DNA of 64,000 bases, taken from the NCBI RefSeq assembly GCF_022828365.1, contig NZ_JAJQJU010000001.1, positions 186,001 through 250,000 of the forward strand, given 5' to 3'. The position numbers were made by a program, and so were the translations under genes. Numbering within the stretch: the first letter of the stretch is position 1; every line of letters starts with the position of its first letter. The notes beneath the pieces were generated by a model. That model saw only the letters and a list, made by a program, of their open reading frames with translations. It was not told the DNA's origin and ran no database searches. Origin of the DNA: Candidatus Nanosynbacter sp. TM7-087. GTDB lineage: Bacteria; Patescibacteriota; Saccharimonadia; Saccharimonadales; Saccharimonadaceae. Below, one piece after another: positions 33,051 through 41,395 of the stretch.

Positions 33051-34019
33051 ATGGCAAAACGTGACGATGATTTGGAATTTAGCATTAATGCGCCGTTTGA
33101 TGATGGGCGAGCGGTTATCGATAAAGTTCCGTTGTATTTGGTGAATGGCTCGTTGGGCGCTGGAAAAACTAGTGTTCTTGAGTTCTTATTGCAACAAAGT
33201 GATTATAAGGGTTCTCGGGTGATTGAGAATGAATATGCTAATGAAAACGTTGACGGTTATCGATTGGAAAAGCTGGCGGATATTGTGACGACTTTGGCTG
33301 GCGATTGTGTCTGCTGTTCGTCGAAGCACGCATTGACACGAATGTTACTTGACTTTTGTCGCAATTCCCCCACCCCAGTGTTTATCGAAGCTACTGGTGT
33401 GGCGCGAACGATGAATTTGGTTGAGAAGTTGATTAATGCACAAATATTCAATAAGTATGAGTTGGCGCAGAGTTTTTATGTTATTGACGCACATGAGATT
33501 TTACATGGAATTGAGCCGGCGCATGAAATTGAGTTGCAAGCGGCGGATATGATTTTAGTGACCAAAGAAGATTTGCTAGGTGACGACGAGCGACTGCAAT
33601 ATGAATCCAAGCTGAACTCCCTGCCTTACGGAAAAATACTGAGCGCGCCACGAGGTAAATTTGATATCAATAAAATGACGACGCCGTCGGGACTACTAAC
33701 GTTTTTCGATACGTACGATGGCGAATTGGCGGTGCCGGATAATCCGACATATGCGGTGCTGGATGTTTCTGGTATGAAAATTGCTGCGGCGACTCTGGAA
33801 AAAATTTGGCCGGAACTTTTTGATGCTTATAAACTCAGGCGAATGAAGGGTTGTTTTATTGATGATAATGGTGCGCGGCATCATTTGGAGGCGACGGAAA
33901 ATCAGATTCAAATAGCTAATTCTGCGGCGGAAGAGCCAGCAAAAATTGTGCTAATTGGTGAACGTGCGGACGAAATTACGCGTGAAGTTTTGTCGGCGCA
34001 ATTGATGATGTTTGAATAA
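33051..34019 (+). CDS. CobW/G3E-family GTP-binding protein
   Basis: G3E GTPases of the COG0523 group act as metal chaperones. The product of about 322 residues has Walker A 'LVNGSLGAGKTSVLEFLL', the metal-binding C-x-C-C in 'GDCVCCSSKHAL', 'VFIEATGVARTMNLVEKL' and 'ILVTKEDLLGDDE', a T/S-K-x-D-like guanine motif. TATAAT at 33039-33044 ends six bases before ATG 33051, which decides this start over one far upstream that would overlap pth. The metal is unknown; the Fur-type gene and permeases upstream suggest a metal-homeostasis neighbourhood. Confidence 0.88.
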   Translation: MAKRDDDLEFSINAPFDDGRAVIDKVPLYLVNGSLGAGKTSVLEFLLQQSDYKGSRVIENEYANENVDGYRLEKLADIVTTLAGDCVCCSSKHALTRMLLDFCRNSPTPVFIEATGVARTMNLVEKLINAQIFNKYELAQSFYVIDAHEILHGIEPAHEIELQAADMILVTKEDLLGDDERLQYESKLNSLPYGKILSAPRGKFDINKMTTPSGLLTFFDTYDGELAVPDNPTYAVLDVSGMKIAAATLEKIWPELFDAYKLRRMKGCFIDDNGARHHLEATENQIQIANSAAEEPAKIVLIGERADEITREVLSAQLMMFE

Positions 34020-34021
34020 AA

Positions 34022-34076
34022 GTTCGCTTTCGTCGTTTCCGACTCATCAGCATAGATACACATCTATGGAGCGAAC
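34022..34076. terminator. Hairpin between the CobW-like and CPBP genes
   Basis: GTTCGCT (34022-34028) pairs with AGCGAAC (34070-34076), with an inner ATAGAT/ATCTAT hairpin. It has no clear T-run, so the terminator call is tentative. Confidence 0.35.
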
Positions 34077-34113
34077 ATGACAAGCAGAGACTTTGACAGA
34101 GGTTCGCAGGAGA

Positions 34114-34845
34114 CTACAGCAGCTTGGCAATATCGATCGCCAATACAACAGCAATGAGACTGAGGGCTATGGCATTATACAATGCATGCACCGTCGTAGC
34201 TGCCGCCGTAGCTATAATCTGGCTACGGTATTTGCGGTAGCACCACAAATACACCAGCAAAAAGCCGAAGCCAGTCACGGATAGAGCTATCCCTGCTGCG
34301 AAACTGTACCAGATATTTGCGATGTGCAGGATTCCAAAACACACGCTGGCGCGCACCCATTCGCGCCAGCTCCACTTCTCGCTTCCAGAGCGGAAAGCTT
34401 GCTCTTCCCATAATGCTAAGAGTAATATGATATTATACGCCTCGCATCTGGTAGCTTTGGTTTTGTGAAGGAGCCTCTGTGATGGTGTGTAGTTCGTGAA
34501 GCTTCCCATGAGGAAAACTCCTGCCATACCAACAATCCAGGCAGCCCCTGTTGCCCACCCCGCGGGGAGGAACGTCTCAAGACCGCGAGTTAGAAGACCA
34601 ACTACGGACTGATTCAGTCCAGGGACGAATAGGAGCATCTTTATCGTGGCGATTGTCATGATAATTAGCCCTACTGCAAGAATACTGAACTTTCGTCTGC
34701 TGAAGTATCCAGCATTCTCAATCTCAGTGACGAGTCTGGGCCAGACAAATACTGGTTTAGGATCTTGTGGCATACCCTTCTTGAAGAGCCAAGCCATAAC
34801 CCCTTTTTGGGGGCGATGCACCATTATAAGATCCGGAGGGTACAT
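34114..34845 (-). CDS. CPBP-family intramembrane protease-like protein
   Basis: The 243-residue polytopic product has the three CPBP (Abi/CAAX protease) motifs in order: 'LWEEQAFRSG' (E-E-x-x-x-R), 'VCFGILHIANIWY' (F-x-x-x-H) and 'VHALYNAIAL' (H-x-x-x-N). About six membrane segments are visible after a soluble N-terminus of some 50 residues. Family members process prenylated or other membrane substrates, or give immunity to bacteriocins. AGAGGTGATGATAG supplies a ribosome site before the ATG. A hairpin CTTGTC/GACAAG lies in the leader (about 34872-34897). Confidence 0.8.
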   Translation of the reverse strand: MYPPDLIMVHRPQKGVMAWLFKKGMPQDPKPVFVWPRLVTEIENAGYFSRRKFSILAVGLIIMTIATIKMLLFVPGLNQSVVGLLTRGLETFLPAGWATGAAWIVGMAGVFLMGSFTNYTPSQRLLHKTKATRCEAYNIILLLALWEEQAFRSGSEKWSWREWVRASVCFGILHIANIWYSFAAGIALSVTGFGFLLVYLWCYRKYRSQIIATAAATTVHALYNAIALSLIAVVLAIDIAKLL

Positions 34846-34985
34846 CTATCATCACCTCTTTCAAAGTTCTACTTGTCAAAGTGCGCTTTCGGACAAGGCA
34901 TAAATCTCAACTTGTCAACAAAAGCCAATGTTATTTATATCACGCAATAGTGTTTAAGTCAAGAGAGATTGGCGTAAAAATAGGA

Positions 34986-36419
34986 TCAAGCGAGCTTTTC
35001 GGCGTTCTTGGCCTGCTTGTAGGCTTTCGTGACTGGCGCCAGGCCGCGGGCGACGCGTTCGCGATTAGCCTTTAACTGCTTTTCGTCGCGGAAAGACATT
35101 TTAATCGGAGTTCCCGCAAAATTGAAAGCTTCACGTAAAGTTCGCTCCAGATAACGTTTATAGCTCCAGTGGACAAATTTCAGATTGCTACCGTAAATAA
35201 CGAACCACGGCGGAGCAACGTCCGTCTGGACAATGTAGCGCAGCTTCGGGTGCGAATTTTTCAGACCAGCTGGCGGATGTGCGGCGATGGCTTTCTGTAA
35301 AATGTCGTTTAAGGCGCGAGTTTTACATTCTTGGCGACGACGCTTATAAATATCGACTGCCAGATCGAATAACTTAGTGACATTCTGTCCAGTAACAGAA
35401 GAGGTGAATATTAACGGCGCGTACGGCGTGAACTTGAAGTTATAGCTGATTTGTGGTGCGATTTCATCGTGTGTGTAAGCGTCTTTCCCCTCGACAGAGT
35501 CCCATTTGCTGACGACCAGAACAAGCCCTTTGCCCGCCTCGTCAATAATTCCAGCTAGGCGCTGATCCAATTGAACGTTAAGCTCATTGACGTCCATAAG
35601 AAGCAGACAAACGTCGGCTTCGTTGATGGCTTGCATTGTGCGAAGAACTGAGAACTTCTCAATTCCAGTTTCTTGCTTTCCTTGGCGGCGAATTCCAGCG
35701 GTGTCGAGCAGCTCAATCGTCTGTCCGTGATAACGAACTTGAACGCGGTTTACGTCGCGAGTTGTGCCGGCGACGTTGGCGACAATGGCTTGCTGCTTGC
35801 CTGCTAAAGTATTGAATAGATTACTCTTTCCGACGTTCGGGCGGCCGATTAGTGCAACGCGAATGATGTCGTCAGGTGCGGTTTCGGTGGCTGGCGGAAT
35901 AAGTTCGGCGATGCTGTCAAGAAGCTCCGAAATGCCAATGCTGTGCTCGGCGGAAGTTTTTATGATGTTTTTAATGCCGAGTCGTTTGAATTCGTCGATA
36001 GAAAGAGAGCCTTTTAAGTCTGCTTTATTGGCGATTAAAATGACTGGCTTGCCGCTTTTTAGGGCTTTTTTGGCCAATTGTCGATCAGCGTCAGAAGGAT
36101 AAACAGTGGAGTCGACTGTTACGAGGATTACATCAGCGGCGGCGGAGGCGTCAGCGATTTGGTCCTGAATAGTTGCTTCAAATTCGTCTTCGGCGGTTTT
36201 AAGTCCAGCTGTGTCGATGAGCCAAAATTGTGAATAGTCATCTGACGGTGTAGAATCTACGTTGCGTCGTTTGTATGAAACTTTACCAACAACGTTGTCG
36301 CGAGTTGTTCCAGCTTCTCTGGCGACGATGGCCGTGCGAGAGCGCGTCAAGCGATTAAATAGCGAGCTTTTGCCGACGTTGGCTTGCCCGATGATGGCGA
36401 CTGTTGGTAATTTAGACAT
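34986..36419 (-). CDS. der: GTPase Der (EngA), ribosome assembly
   Basis: Der acts in 50S subunit maturation. The 477-residue product has two G domains ('IIGQANVGKSSLFNRL' with 'DTAG' and 'NKAD', and 'LIGRPNVGKSNLFNTL' with 'LLDTAGIRR' and 'SKWD'). The C-terminal KH-like domain contains 'RYIVQTDVAPPWFVIYGSNL'. Length is slightly above average. A TATAAT on the minus strand ends eight bases before the ATG, giving a leaderless message; this promoter lies over the end of the upstream gene. Confidence 0.97.
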   Translation of the reverse strand: MSKLPTVAIIGQANVGKSSLFNRLTRSRTAIVAREAGTTRDNVVGKVSYKRRNVDSTPSDDYSQFWLIDTAGLKTAEDEFEATIQDQIADASAAADVILVTVDSTVYPSDADRQLAKKALKSGKPVILIANKADLKGSLSIDEFKRLGIKNIIKTSAEHSIGISELLDSIAELIPPATETAPDDIIRVALIGRPNVGKSNLFNTLAGKQQAIVANVAGTTRDVNRVQVRYHGQTIELLDTAGIRRQGKQETGIEKFSVLRTMQAINEADVCLLLMDVNELNVQLDQRLAGIIDEAGKGLVLVVSKWDSVEGKDAYTHDEIAPQISYNFKFTPYAPLIFTSSVTGQNVTKLFDLAVDIYKRRRQECKTRALNDILQKAIAAHPPAGLKNSHPKLRYIVQTDVAPPWFVIYGSNLKFVHWSYKRYLERTLREAFNFAGTPIKMSFRDEKQLKANRERVARGLAPVTKAYKQAKNAEKLA

Positions 36420-36421
36420 GA

Positions 36422-36946
36422 TTATATATTATAGCAGTTTTCGGGCATTTTGGCTATTGCACTGTTTACGTAAGCCTCGCATGGATGAATTATTTTTAGG
36501 AAATCCGTAAAATAGTGCGGGTTATCTTCTATTGTGAACTTCTCAGGCTCGGCTACGACGAGTGTACATTCTCTGCTGTCGCTATTATATTCTCTGGCGT
36601 AATCGTGAATGTAGGCTCTTGGAGATTCTTCGTTAATTGGATTTTGGTAAAGTGTTATGTAGCAATTTTCTTCGGGGTTATTTATGCAGTAGTAAGCGTT
36701 ATTGTCGTCATCTTTGAACGCTACGGATATGGGATATTCAAATTTCGTAGTATGTTTCTCAACCTCTTTAATAAGTTCGATGTAAGCGTAGATCTGGTTT
36801 TCTAGGAATTTTGGTAAAATGTCGGACTTATCTTTTTCGTAGAACAGTTTTTCTATGGTATCCGATCTTTCTTCCTTAAGGTTACTTATGACTGCTCTTA
36901 ATTTTTCTGAGGGCAAAGGTTCAGATTCGCACCCTAACGTTTCCAT
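36422..36946 (-). CDS. Hypothetical acidic protein
   Basis: Not recognised. The 174-residue product is acidic and apparently cytoplasmic, with no membrane segment or signal peptide. An N-terminal helical part ('LRAVISNLKEERSDTIEKLF', 'IYAYIELIKEVEKHT') precedes a strand-rich part ('YPISVAFKDDDNNAYYCINN'), which contains scattered cysteines. It ends two bases before der, so the two are probably co-transcribed in part. Codon use is a little more AT-rich than der. Confidence 0.55.
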   Translation of the reverse strand: METLGCESEPLPSEKLRAVISNLKEERSDTIEKLFYEKDKSDILPKFLENQIYAYIELIKEVEKHTTKFEYPISVAFKDDDNNAYYCINNPEENCYITLYQNPINEESPRAYIHDYAREYNSDSRECTLVVAEPEKFTIEDNPHYFTDFLKIIHPCEAYVNSAIAKMPENCYNI

Positions 36947-37029
36947 TCTGTAATTACACTTTCTATCAAATTTAGCATAAAAGCTATATTACAATATTTA
37001 CCGTAAAATGTAAAGATCCCCGGAGTAAA

Positions 37030-37737
37030 TTATGAATTCGTGAATTTCTCTTCTCGCCATTCGCCTCTATTGAGGTCGCCGAGCGAATAATTGCCGAAGT
37101 TTGTTCTGTGGAGTTTTTTAACAGTGTAGCCTAACGCATCGAAAGTTCGCCGAATTTGACGATTCCTTCCCTCACTCATTTCCACTGTCCAGCGATAATC
37201 ATCGCCTTCGTGTTGTCTTTCTAGCGTCAATTGACTGCGTCCGTCAGGAAGCTGCACGCCAAAATCGTTAATCATTTGGCGATGTAGAGGTTGCAATGGC
37301 TGGTCGATTGTAACGAGATATCGCTTAATTTTATAAAATGACGGATGTGTCATGCTGTGAGCAAAATCGCCGTCATTCGTCATGAGAATCAGCCCGGAGC
37401 TGTCTTTATCCAGGCGACCAACAGGTTTTAAGTGGTGAAGGTTTTTTGGTAGCAATTTGTAGATTGTCGGAACGCCGCCCTGAGAGGCGCGCGAACAAAG
37501 ATATCCAGTTGGCTTGTGTAGGATAATGAGCTGTTTGGATTGTAATTCTAGCAATTTGCCGTTATAGGAAATTTTATTTGCGTCAGAAATCTGTTGACCC
37601 AATCTGGCGGGCTGACCGTCAATAGTAATCTTCCCTTTTTCTATCAATTCGTCAGCCTTCCGCCTGGAAACGCCCAAACACAGCGCCACGAATTTGTTGA
37701 GGCGCCAAGATTCTTGCTTTGTGTCTGAGTTTGTCAT
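37030..37737 (-). CDS. Pseudouridine synthase, RsuA/RluB/RluE/RluF family
   Basis: Converts a uridine in rRNA to pseudouridine. The 235-residue product has an N-terminal S4 RNA-binding domain ('RLNKFVALCLGVSRRKADEL', 'GKITIDGQPA'). The catalytic core follows with 'KPTGYLCSR', 'PVGRLDKDSSGLILMTNDGD' (catalytic Asp in GRLD) and 'EGRNRQIRRTFDALGY'. RluB is the closest by layout but the target base is not certain. The start overlaps the response-regulator stop (ATGA). Confidence 0.9.
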   Translation of the reverse strand: MTNSDTKQESWRLNKFVALCLGVSRRKADELIEKGKITIDGQPARLGQQISDANKISYNGKLLELQSKQLIILHKPTGYLCSRASQGGVPTIYKLLPKNLHHLKPVGRLDKDSSGLILMTNDGDFAHSMTHPSFYKIKRYLVTIDQPLQPLHRQMINDFGVQLPDGRSQLTLERQHEGDDYRWTVEMSEGRNRQIRRTFDALGYTVKKLHRTNFGNYSLGDLNRGEWREEKFTNS

Positions 37738-38741
37738 TGTTGCGGATTTATCGGTGGGAATTGTGGTGACTGAGTTTCTGACGATTGATGTGGAATGATT
37801 TGCTCTTGAGATTGTGCTTGGACGGGAGGCATTGAGTTAACCTGTTCAATAGGATTTGGTGCTGGCTGAGGCGTCGGAATTGGTTGCGGTGCTGGAGTAT
37901 GCACTGGTTGAGGCTCTGGGGTTGGTTGAGAAATAGTCTGCGTGTTGTCTAATTCTTCTGCCATAAGTTTAGAGATGTCTACCGAATTCTGGGAATCATC
38001 AGCTGGTAAAGGTTGAATCACGCGATCACCAAGCCCTGAAGGTCGCGGCGCAGGCGATGAAAATGGCGCCATGGGTTGTGGTAGTGTTGCTGGCTGAGGC
38101 GTCGGAATCGGTTGCGGTACTGGAGTCTGCGCTGGTTGAGGTAGTGGTTGCGGTGCTGGAGCAAATGCTTGTTGTGGAGGTTGTTGCATAAGCGGATTTA
38201 CTGCAGGAGTTGTTGGCGTTGCAACGGGGGCAGCTGGTTGCGGCGACAATGAAGAGATGTCAGGCCTAGTAACTGGCTGCGGCGCTGCTGGAGTTGGCTG
38301 AGGAGTTGGAGCGACTGGTTCATATGTGTGAGCTGGCTGTGAAACTGGCACTGGATTTGTGCCGACTCCCGGAAGGTCGCCCAGGGCTTCGTGGACTGCT
38401 CTCACGACATCCTCTATTCCTACCTGAGATTTCACCAAGTATTTATCGGCACCAAGTTGCTCACCGCGTTTTCGCTGGTCTTCTGATGATAGTGCGGTCA
38501 TGATAATCACCTTAACGTCTTTTGTTTCTGTCGTCGAGCGTAAAATGTCCAACATATCAAATCCGGAAATTTTTGGCATCATCACGTCGCTTAAAATTAA
38601 TCGCGGACGTTCTTTAATTGCCATGGCTAGAGCTTCTTCTCCGTCGCCCGCCGAAACGATATCGTAGCCCTCCGCCAAAAGTCGTACACCGTAAATTTCG
38701 CGTAAACTTTTGTCGTCCTCAACCAATAAAATTTTTGTCAT
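37734..38741 (-). CDS. Response regulator with a long Pro/Gln-rich tail
   Basis: Residues 1-122 form a receiver domain: 'ILLVEDDKSLREIYG', 'LILSDVMMPKISGFDML' (phospho-acceptor D52), 'MTALSS' and 'DKYLVKSQVG' (Lys). No DNA-binding domain follows. Instead residues of about 125-335 are a low-complexity tail rich in P, Q, A and T with repeated 'QPxPxPQP' units. The output is probably protein-protein contact, perhaps with the partner kinase, which also has a Pro-rich tail. It lies 52 bases downstream of that kinase gene. Confidence 0.85.
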   Translation of the reverse strand: MTKILLVEDDKSLREIYGVRLLAEGYDIVSAGDGEEALAMAIKERPRLILSDVMMPKISGFDMLDILRSTTETKDVKVIIMTALSSEDQRKRGEQLGADKYLVKSQVGIEDVVRAVHEALGDLPGVGTNPVPVSQPAHTYEPVAPTPQPTPAAPQPVTRPDISSLSPQPAAPVATPTTPAVNPLMQQPPQQAFAPAPQPLPQPAQTPVPQPIPTPQPATLPQPMAPFSSPAPRPSGLGDRVIQPLPADDSQNSVDISKLMAEELDNTQTISQPTPEPQPVHTPAPQPIPTPQPAPNPIEQVNSMPPVQAQSQEQIIPHQSSETQSPQFPPINPQQ

Positions 38742-38793
38742 ATGTTTATACTATACTGAAGTTTTGACAAAAAATCCATAGTTCTTATGGTTA

Positions 38794-40776
38794 TTATTCG
38801 CGACCAGGTATGGACAATTGCTGACGCTTTTTGCGCAATTCTTCCTCAATTTCAGCCAGCGTTGGCTCGGAAGAATTTCTGGCTGGCTGTGGAATTTCTG
38901 ACTGGACTGCTGGAGTCGTTGGTACGGCTGGAGCTGGATTTTCTAGAGTTGCGATTGCGGCTGGATTTGAATCGACAATCTCGCTATTATTTTCAATTGC
39001 GACATCCTCCGTCTTCTCTTCTGTGGCAATTCCAATTTTTTCTGAAGCCAAAGAGTTCGGCGTTTTATCTTCGGGCTTTTTGGCTTCCGCAGATTCTAAT
39101 CGCTGCTTGGCTTCCGAACTACTCATGCGAGGAATTTCCAGATAGAAAGTACTTCCCTCTTTATACTTGCTTTCAACTCGCAAGTTTCCAGACATCGCCT
39201 CGGCCAAGCGGCGGCTCAAATATAGCCCCAAGCCAGTTCCGCCAATTTCTCGCGTGTCAGAATTATCCACCCGATAAAATTTCTGGAATAAATGCGGAAT
39301 ATCTTCGGCGGGAATGCCAATGCCGCTATCTTTCACGCTTACAGAAATCTGTTTATCGTCGCCGGTAACATTGACGACAACTTCGCCCGATGGCGTGTAC
39401 TTGATGGCATTCTCAATTAAATTACTGACGACTTCCCGAAAATGATCAGGGTCAATATTGGCATAAAAAATTGGCTGCAATGACTTCTCTTTACCTTCAT
39501 CAATTATGTCTGGCATAAAGATGTAATTGAGCTGCTTTTCATCAGCTTTCGTCGCTAAACCATCAAAAATATCCTTCAAAAATTCGTTTACGTTGATGAT
39601 CTTCGGGTTATTTTTCATTCGTCCGTCTTCAACTTTGCTGATATCAAGAAGATCTTGGAATAATCGTCCCAAATGCTGGGCTGACTCGTGAGCTTTGGTG
39701 ATGAAATCTCGCGCCTTTTCGTCAATACGTGCGGTGGCTGGGTTTAATGCCAGACCCAAATAGCCCTCAATTGACGCAACCGGCGTGCGCATCTCGTGGC
39801 TGGCGGTGGAGATGAACTCGGCTTGCTCGCGTTCCTCGGCTTTTTCTTTGGTGATGTCGCGGAAAACTACAATAACTCCTTCGCCTTCAGTGCCGACTGG
39901 AGAGCTGACAATTGAAACTAAAATTCGCTTTTCGGAGCTGGTTAATAGGAATAATTTATCGTTATGAGTTGGTTGGTTTTTTGATAAGGACTGGACTATT
40001 GGATTTTCGAGGTCCTCTACGTCTTTTCCGTCTGAAGTAACGAGTTTTAAGACGCTTTTCCAGTTAAGTCCGAGCGCGTCACCTTGGTCCCAGCCGATGA
40101 TTTGTTGGGCGGATGGATTGATTAATTCTATGTTGCCGTCTTTGGAGATCGCCAGAACGCCGTCGTCGATGGCATTAATCACTACGTCAGATTTGTTCTC
40201 AACCGCGGAAAGTCTATTCTTCAAGCTGGATGTATTGTCATCAGTTTTTTGGCGGCGAATCCATAGAACGAGGCTAAAAATTAAAGGCAAAAATCCGAAG
40301 AATAGGTAGCCGATGATGAATTGCATGTTTATTCCCTGTTGAACGCTGGTGGCTATAATCTGTAAAATAACCAAAAGTCCCATTATTCCTGAGATTATTG
40401 CGCCGAAAAATCCTGCAAAAATTGCCACGATAATCCACATAACCAGAAACGGTGAAACGACTCCGCCGCTGGTAATTATGGTGGTTGTAGCGACGGTGAC
40501 GGTTAATAAATATACGAAAATTCCGATTCCAGTTTCGTGTTTTCTGGGAAGCCAAAAGCATAAGATTAGCACAATTAAGCTGCCAATTCCTGCTACGCCA
40601 GCCGCTAAGTCTGAGACAGATAATCCGATTGGCAATTGATAACCGGTCGGTATAAATCGCGCCCATGCGTATAAAAGAATGATCGTGAAACAGCTCAGTA
40701 ATGCCACTTCACACAACCGTCTTAACCAAAATCTGGAAATTGCGTGAGGCTTAAAGTAAATCCCGCCCTTTTTCAT
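38794..40776 (-). CDS. Membrane sensor histidine kinase with PAS domain and Pro-rich tail
   Basis: The 660-residue product has about six membrane segments (20-170) and a PAS domain (about 195-310). The dimerisation box is 'FISTASHEMRTPVASIEGY' with H327, and the ATPase domain has 'NLIENAIKYTPSGEV', 'VKDSGIGIPAEDIPHLFQKF' and 'GTGLGLYLSRRLAEAM'. After residue 550 comes a 110-residue Glu/Pro/Ala-rich tail with no known domain. It signals to the adjacent response regulator. The stimulus is unknown. Confidence 0.92.
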   Translation of the reverse strand: MKKGGIYFKPHAISRFWLRRLCEVALLSCFTIILLYAWARFIPTGYQLPIGLSVSDLAAGVAGIGSLIVLILCFWLPRKHETGIGIFVYLLTVTVATTTIITSGGVVSPFLVMWIIVAIFAGFFGAIISGIMGLLVILQIIATSVQQGINMQFIIGYLFFGFLPLIFSLVLWIRRQKTDDNTSSLKNRLSAVENKSDVVINAIDDGVLAISKDGNIELINPSAQQIIGWDQGDALGLNWKSVLKLVTSDGKDVEDLENPIVQSLSKNQPTHNDKLFLLTSSEKRILVSIVSSPVGTEGEGVIVVFRDITKEKAEEREQAEFISTASHEMRTPVASIEGYLGLALNPATARIDEKARDFITKAHESAQHLGRLFQDLLDISKVEDGRMKNNPKIINVNEFLKDIFDGLATKADEKQLNYIFMPDIIDEGKEKSLQPIFYANIDPDHFREVVSNLIENAIKYTPSGEVVVNVTGDDKQISVSVKDSGIGIPAEDIPHLFQKFYRVDNSDTREIGGTGLGLYLSRRLAEAMSGNLRVESKYKEGSTFYLEIPRMSSSEAKQRLESAEAKKPEDKTPNSLASEKIGIATEEKTEDVAIENNSEIVDSNPAAIATLENPAPAVPTTPAVQSEIPQPARNSSEPTLAEIEEELRKKRQQLSIPGRE

Positions 40777-40875
40777 AGTTTTATTATGGCGAATTTTCGG
40801 AAAAATCTCAAGTGATAAATATGACGTAGAGGTTGTATGGATGCGGAAAAGTAGACAAGCCTTCCCTTTCCGTGG

Positions 40876-40881
40876 TATAAT
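40876..40881 (+). promoter_or_regulatory. -10 box of tRNA-Glu
   Basis: TATAAT at 40876-40881 lies 12 bases before the mature tRNA 5' end. Confidence 0.6.
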
Positions 40882-40893
40882 CCATGGAGTTAC

Positions 40894-40968
40894 GGCCCTA
40901 TCGTCTAGCGGTTAGGACACCAGGTTCTCATCCTGGCAACCCGGGTTCGATTCCCGGTGGGGTCACCA
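40894..40968 (+). tRNA. tRNA-Glu (anticodon CTC)
   Basis: The 75-base gene folds as a standard cloverleaf. The acceptor arm is GGCCCTA with TGGGGTC, the anticodon arm CCAGG-TTCTCAT-CCTGG, and the T arm has GGTTCGATTCC. The CCA end is encoded. The CTC anticodon reads GAG. A hairpin terminator follows. Confidence 0.97.
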
Positions 40969-40978
40969 AGAATATTCT

Positions 40979-41005
40979 GGCGGATTATTTCCGTCTTTTT
41001 TATTT
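40979..41005 (+). terminator. Terminator of tRNA-Glu
   Basis: GGCGGA (40979-40984) pairs with TCCGTC (40990-40995), followed by six T. It reaches the stop codon of the convergent response regulator. Confidence 0.7.
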
Positions 41006-41387
41006 ATGATTTCTCGCCATTCATCTGCTTAACAACTTCTATCAAATTCCGCGGTGTAATGTCAGCCTTAATTAGATATCCGTCAACACGACTCATGACA
41101 GACCTACGCGAAGCTTCGTCCTGCTCAAAATTGGTCATAATCAAAATCTTACTATTCGGAACCAAATCGACATTGTTGTTTCTCAGTGCGTCTAAAATCT
41201 GGTCACCACGTTGCTCTGGTAACATCAAATCTAAGATTATCAAGTCAAAGTTCTGGTTGCGCGCAGCCACTAGCCCGTCATTTCCATCAACCACCCACGT
41301 CACGTCATATCCCGCTTTTTGCAGACTTCTGACGTACATTTCGCCAATAAATCGGTCATCTTCCACGCATAAAATTGTCTTTATCAT
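41004..41387 (-). CDS. Single-domain response regulator
   Basis: The 127-residue product is a receiver domain only: 'ILCVEDDRFIGEMYVRSL', 'DLIILDLMLPEQRGDQIL' with D53, 'ILIMTNFEQDE' and 'VDGYLIKADITPRNLIEVV' (Lys). With no output domain it acts through protein contacts. It lies eight bases downstream of a histidine kinase gene and forms a second two-component pair in this window. Confidence 0.92.
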   Translation of the reverse strand: MIKTILCVEDDRFIGEMYVRSLQKAGYDVTWVVDGNDGLVAARNQNFDLIILDLMLPEQRGDQILDALRNNNVDLVPNSKILIMTNFEQDEASRRSVMSRVDGYLIKADITPRNLIEVVKQMNGEKS

Positions 41388-41395
41388 AATTCCTC

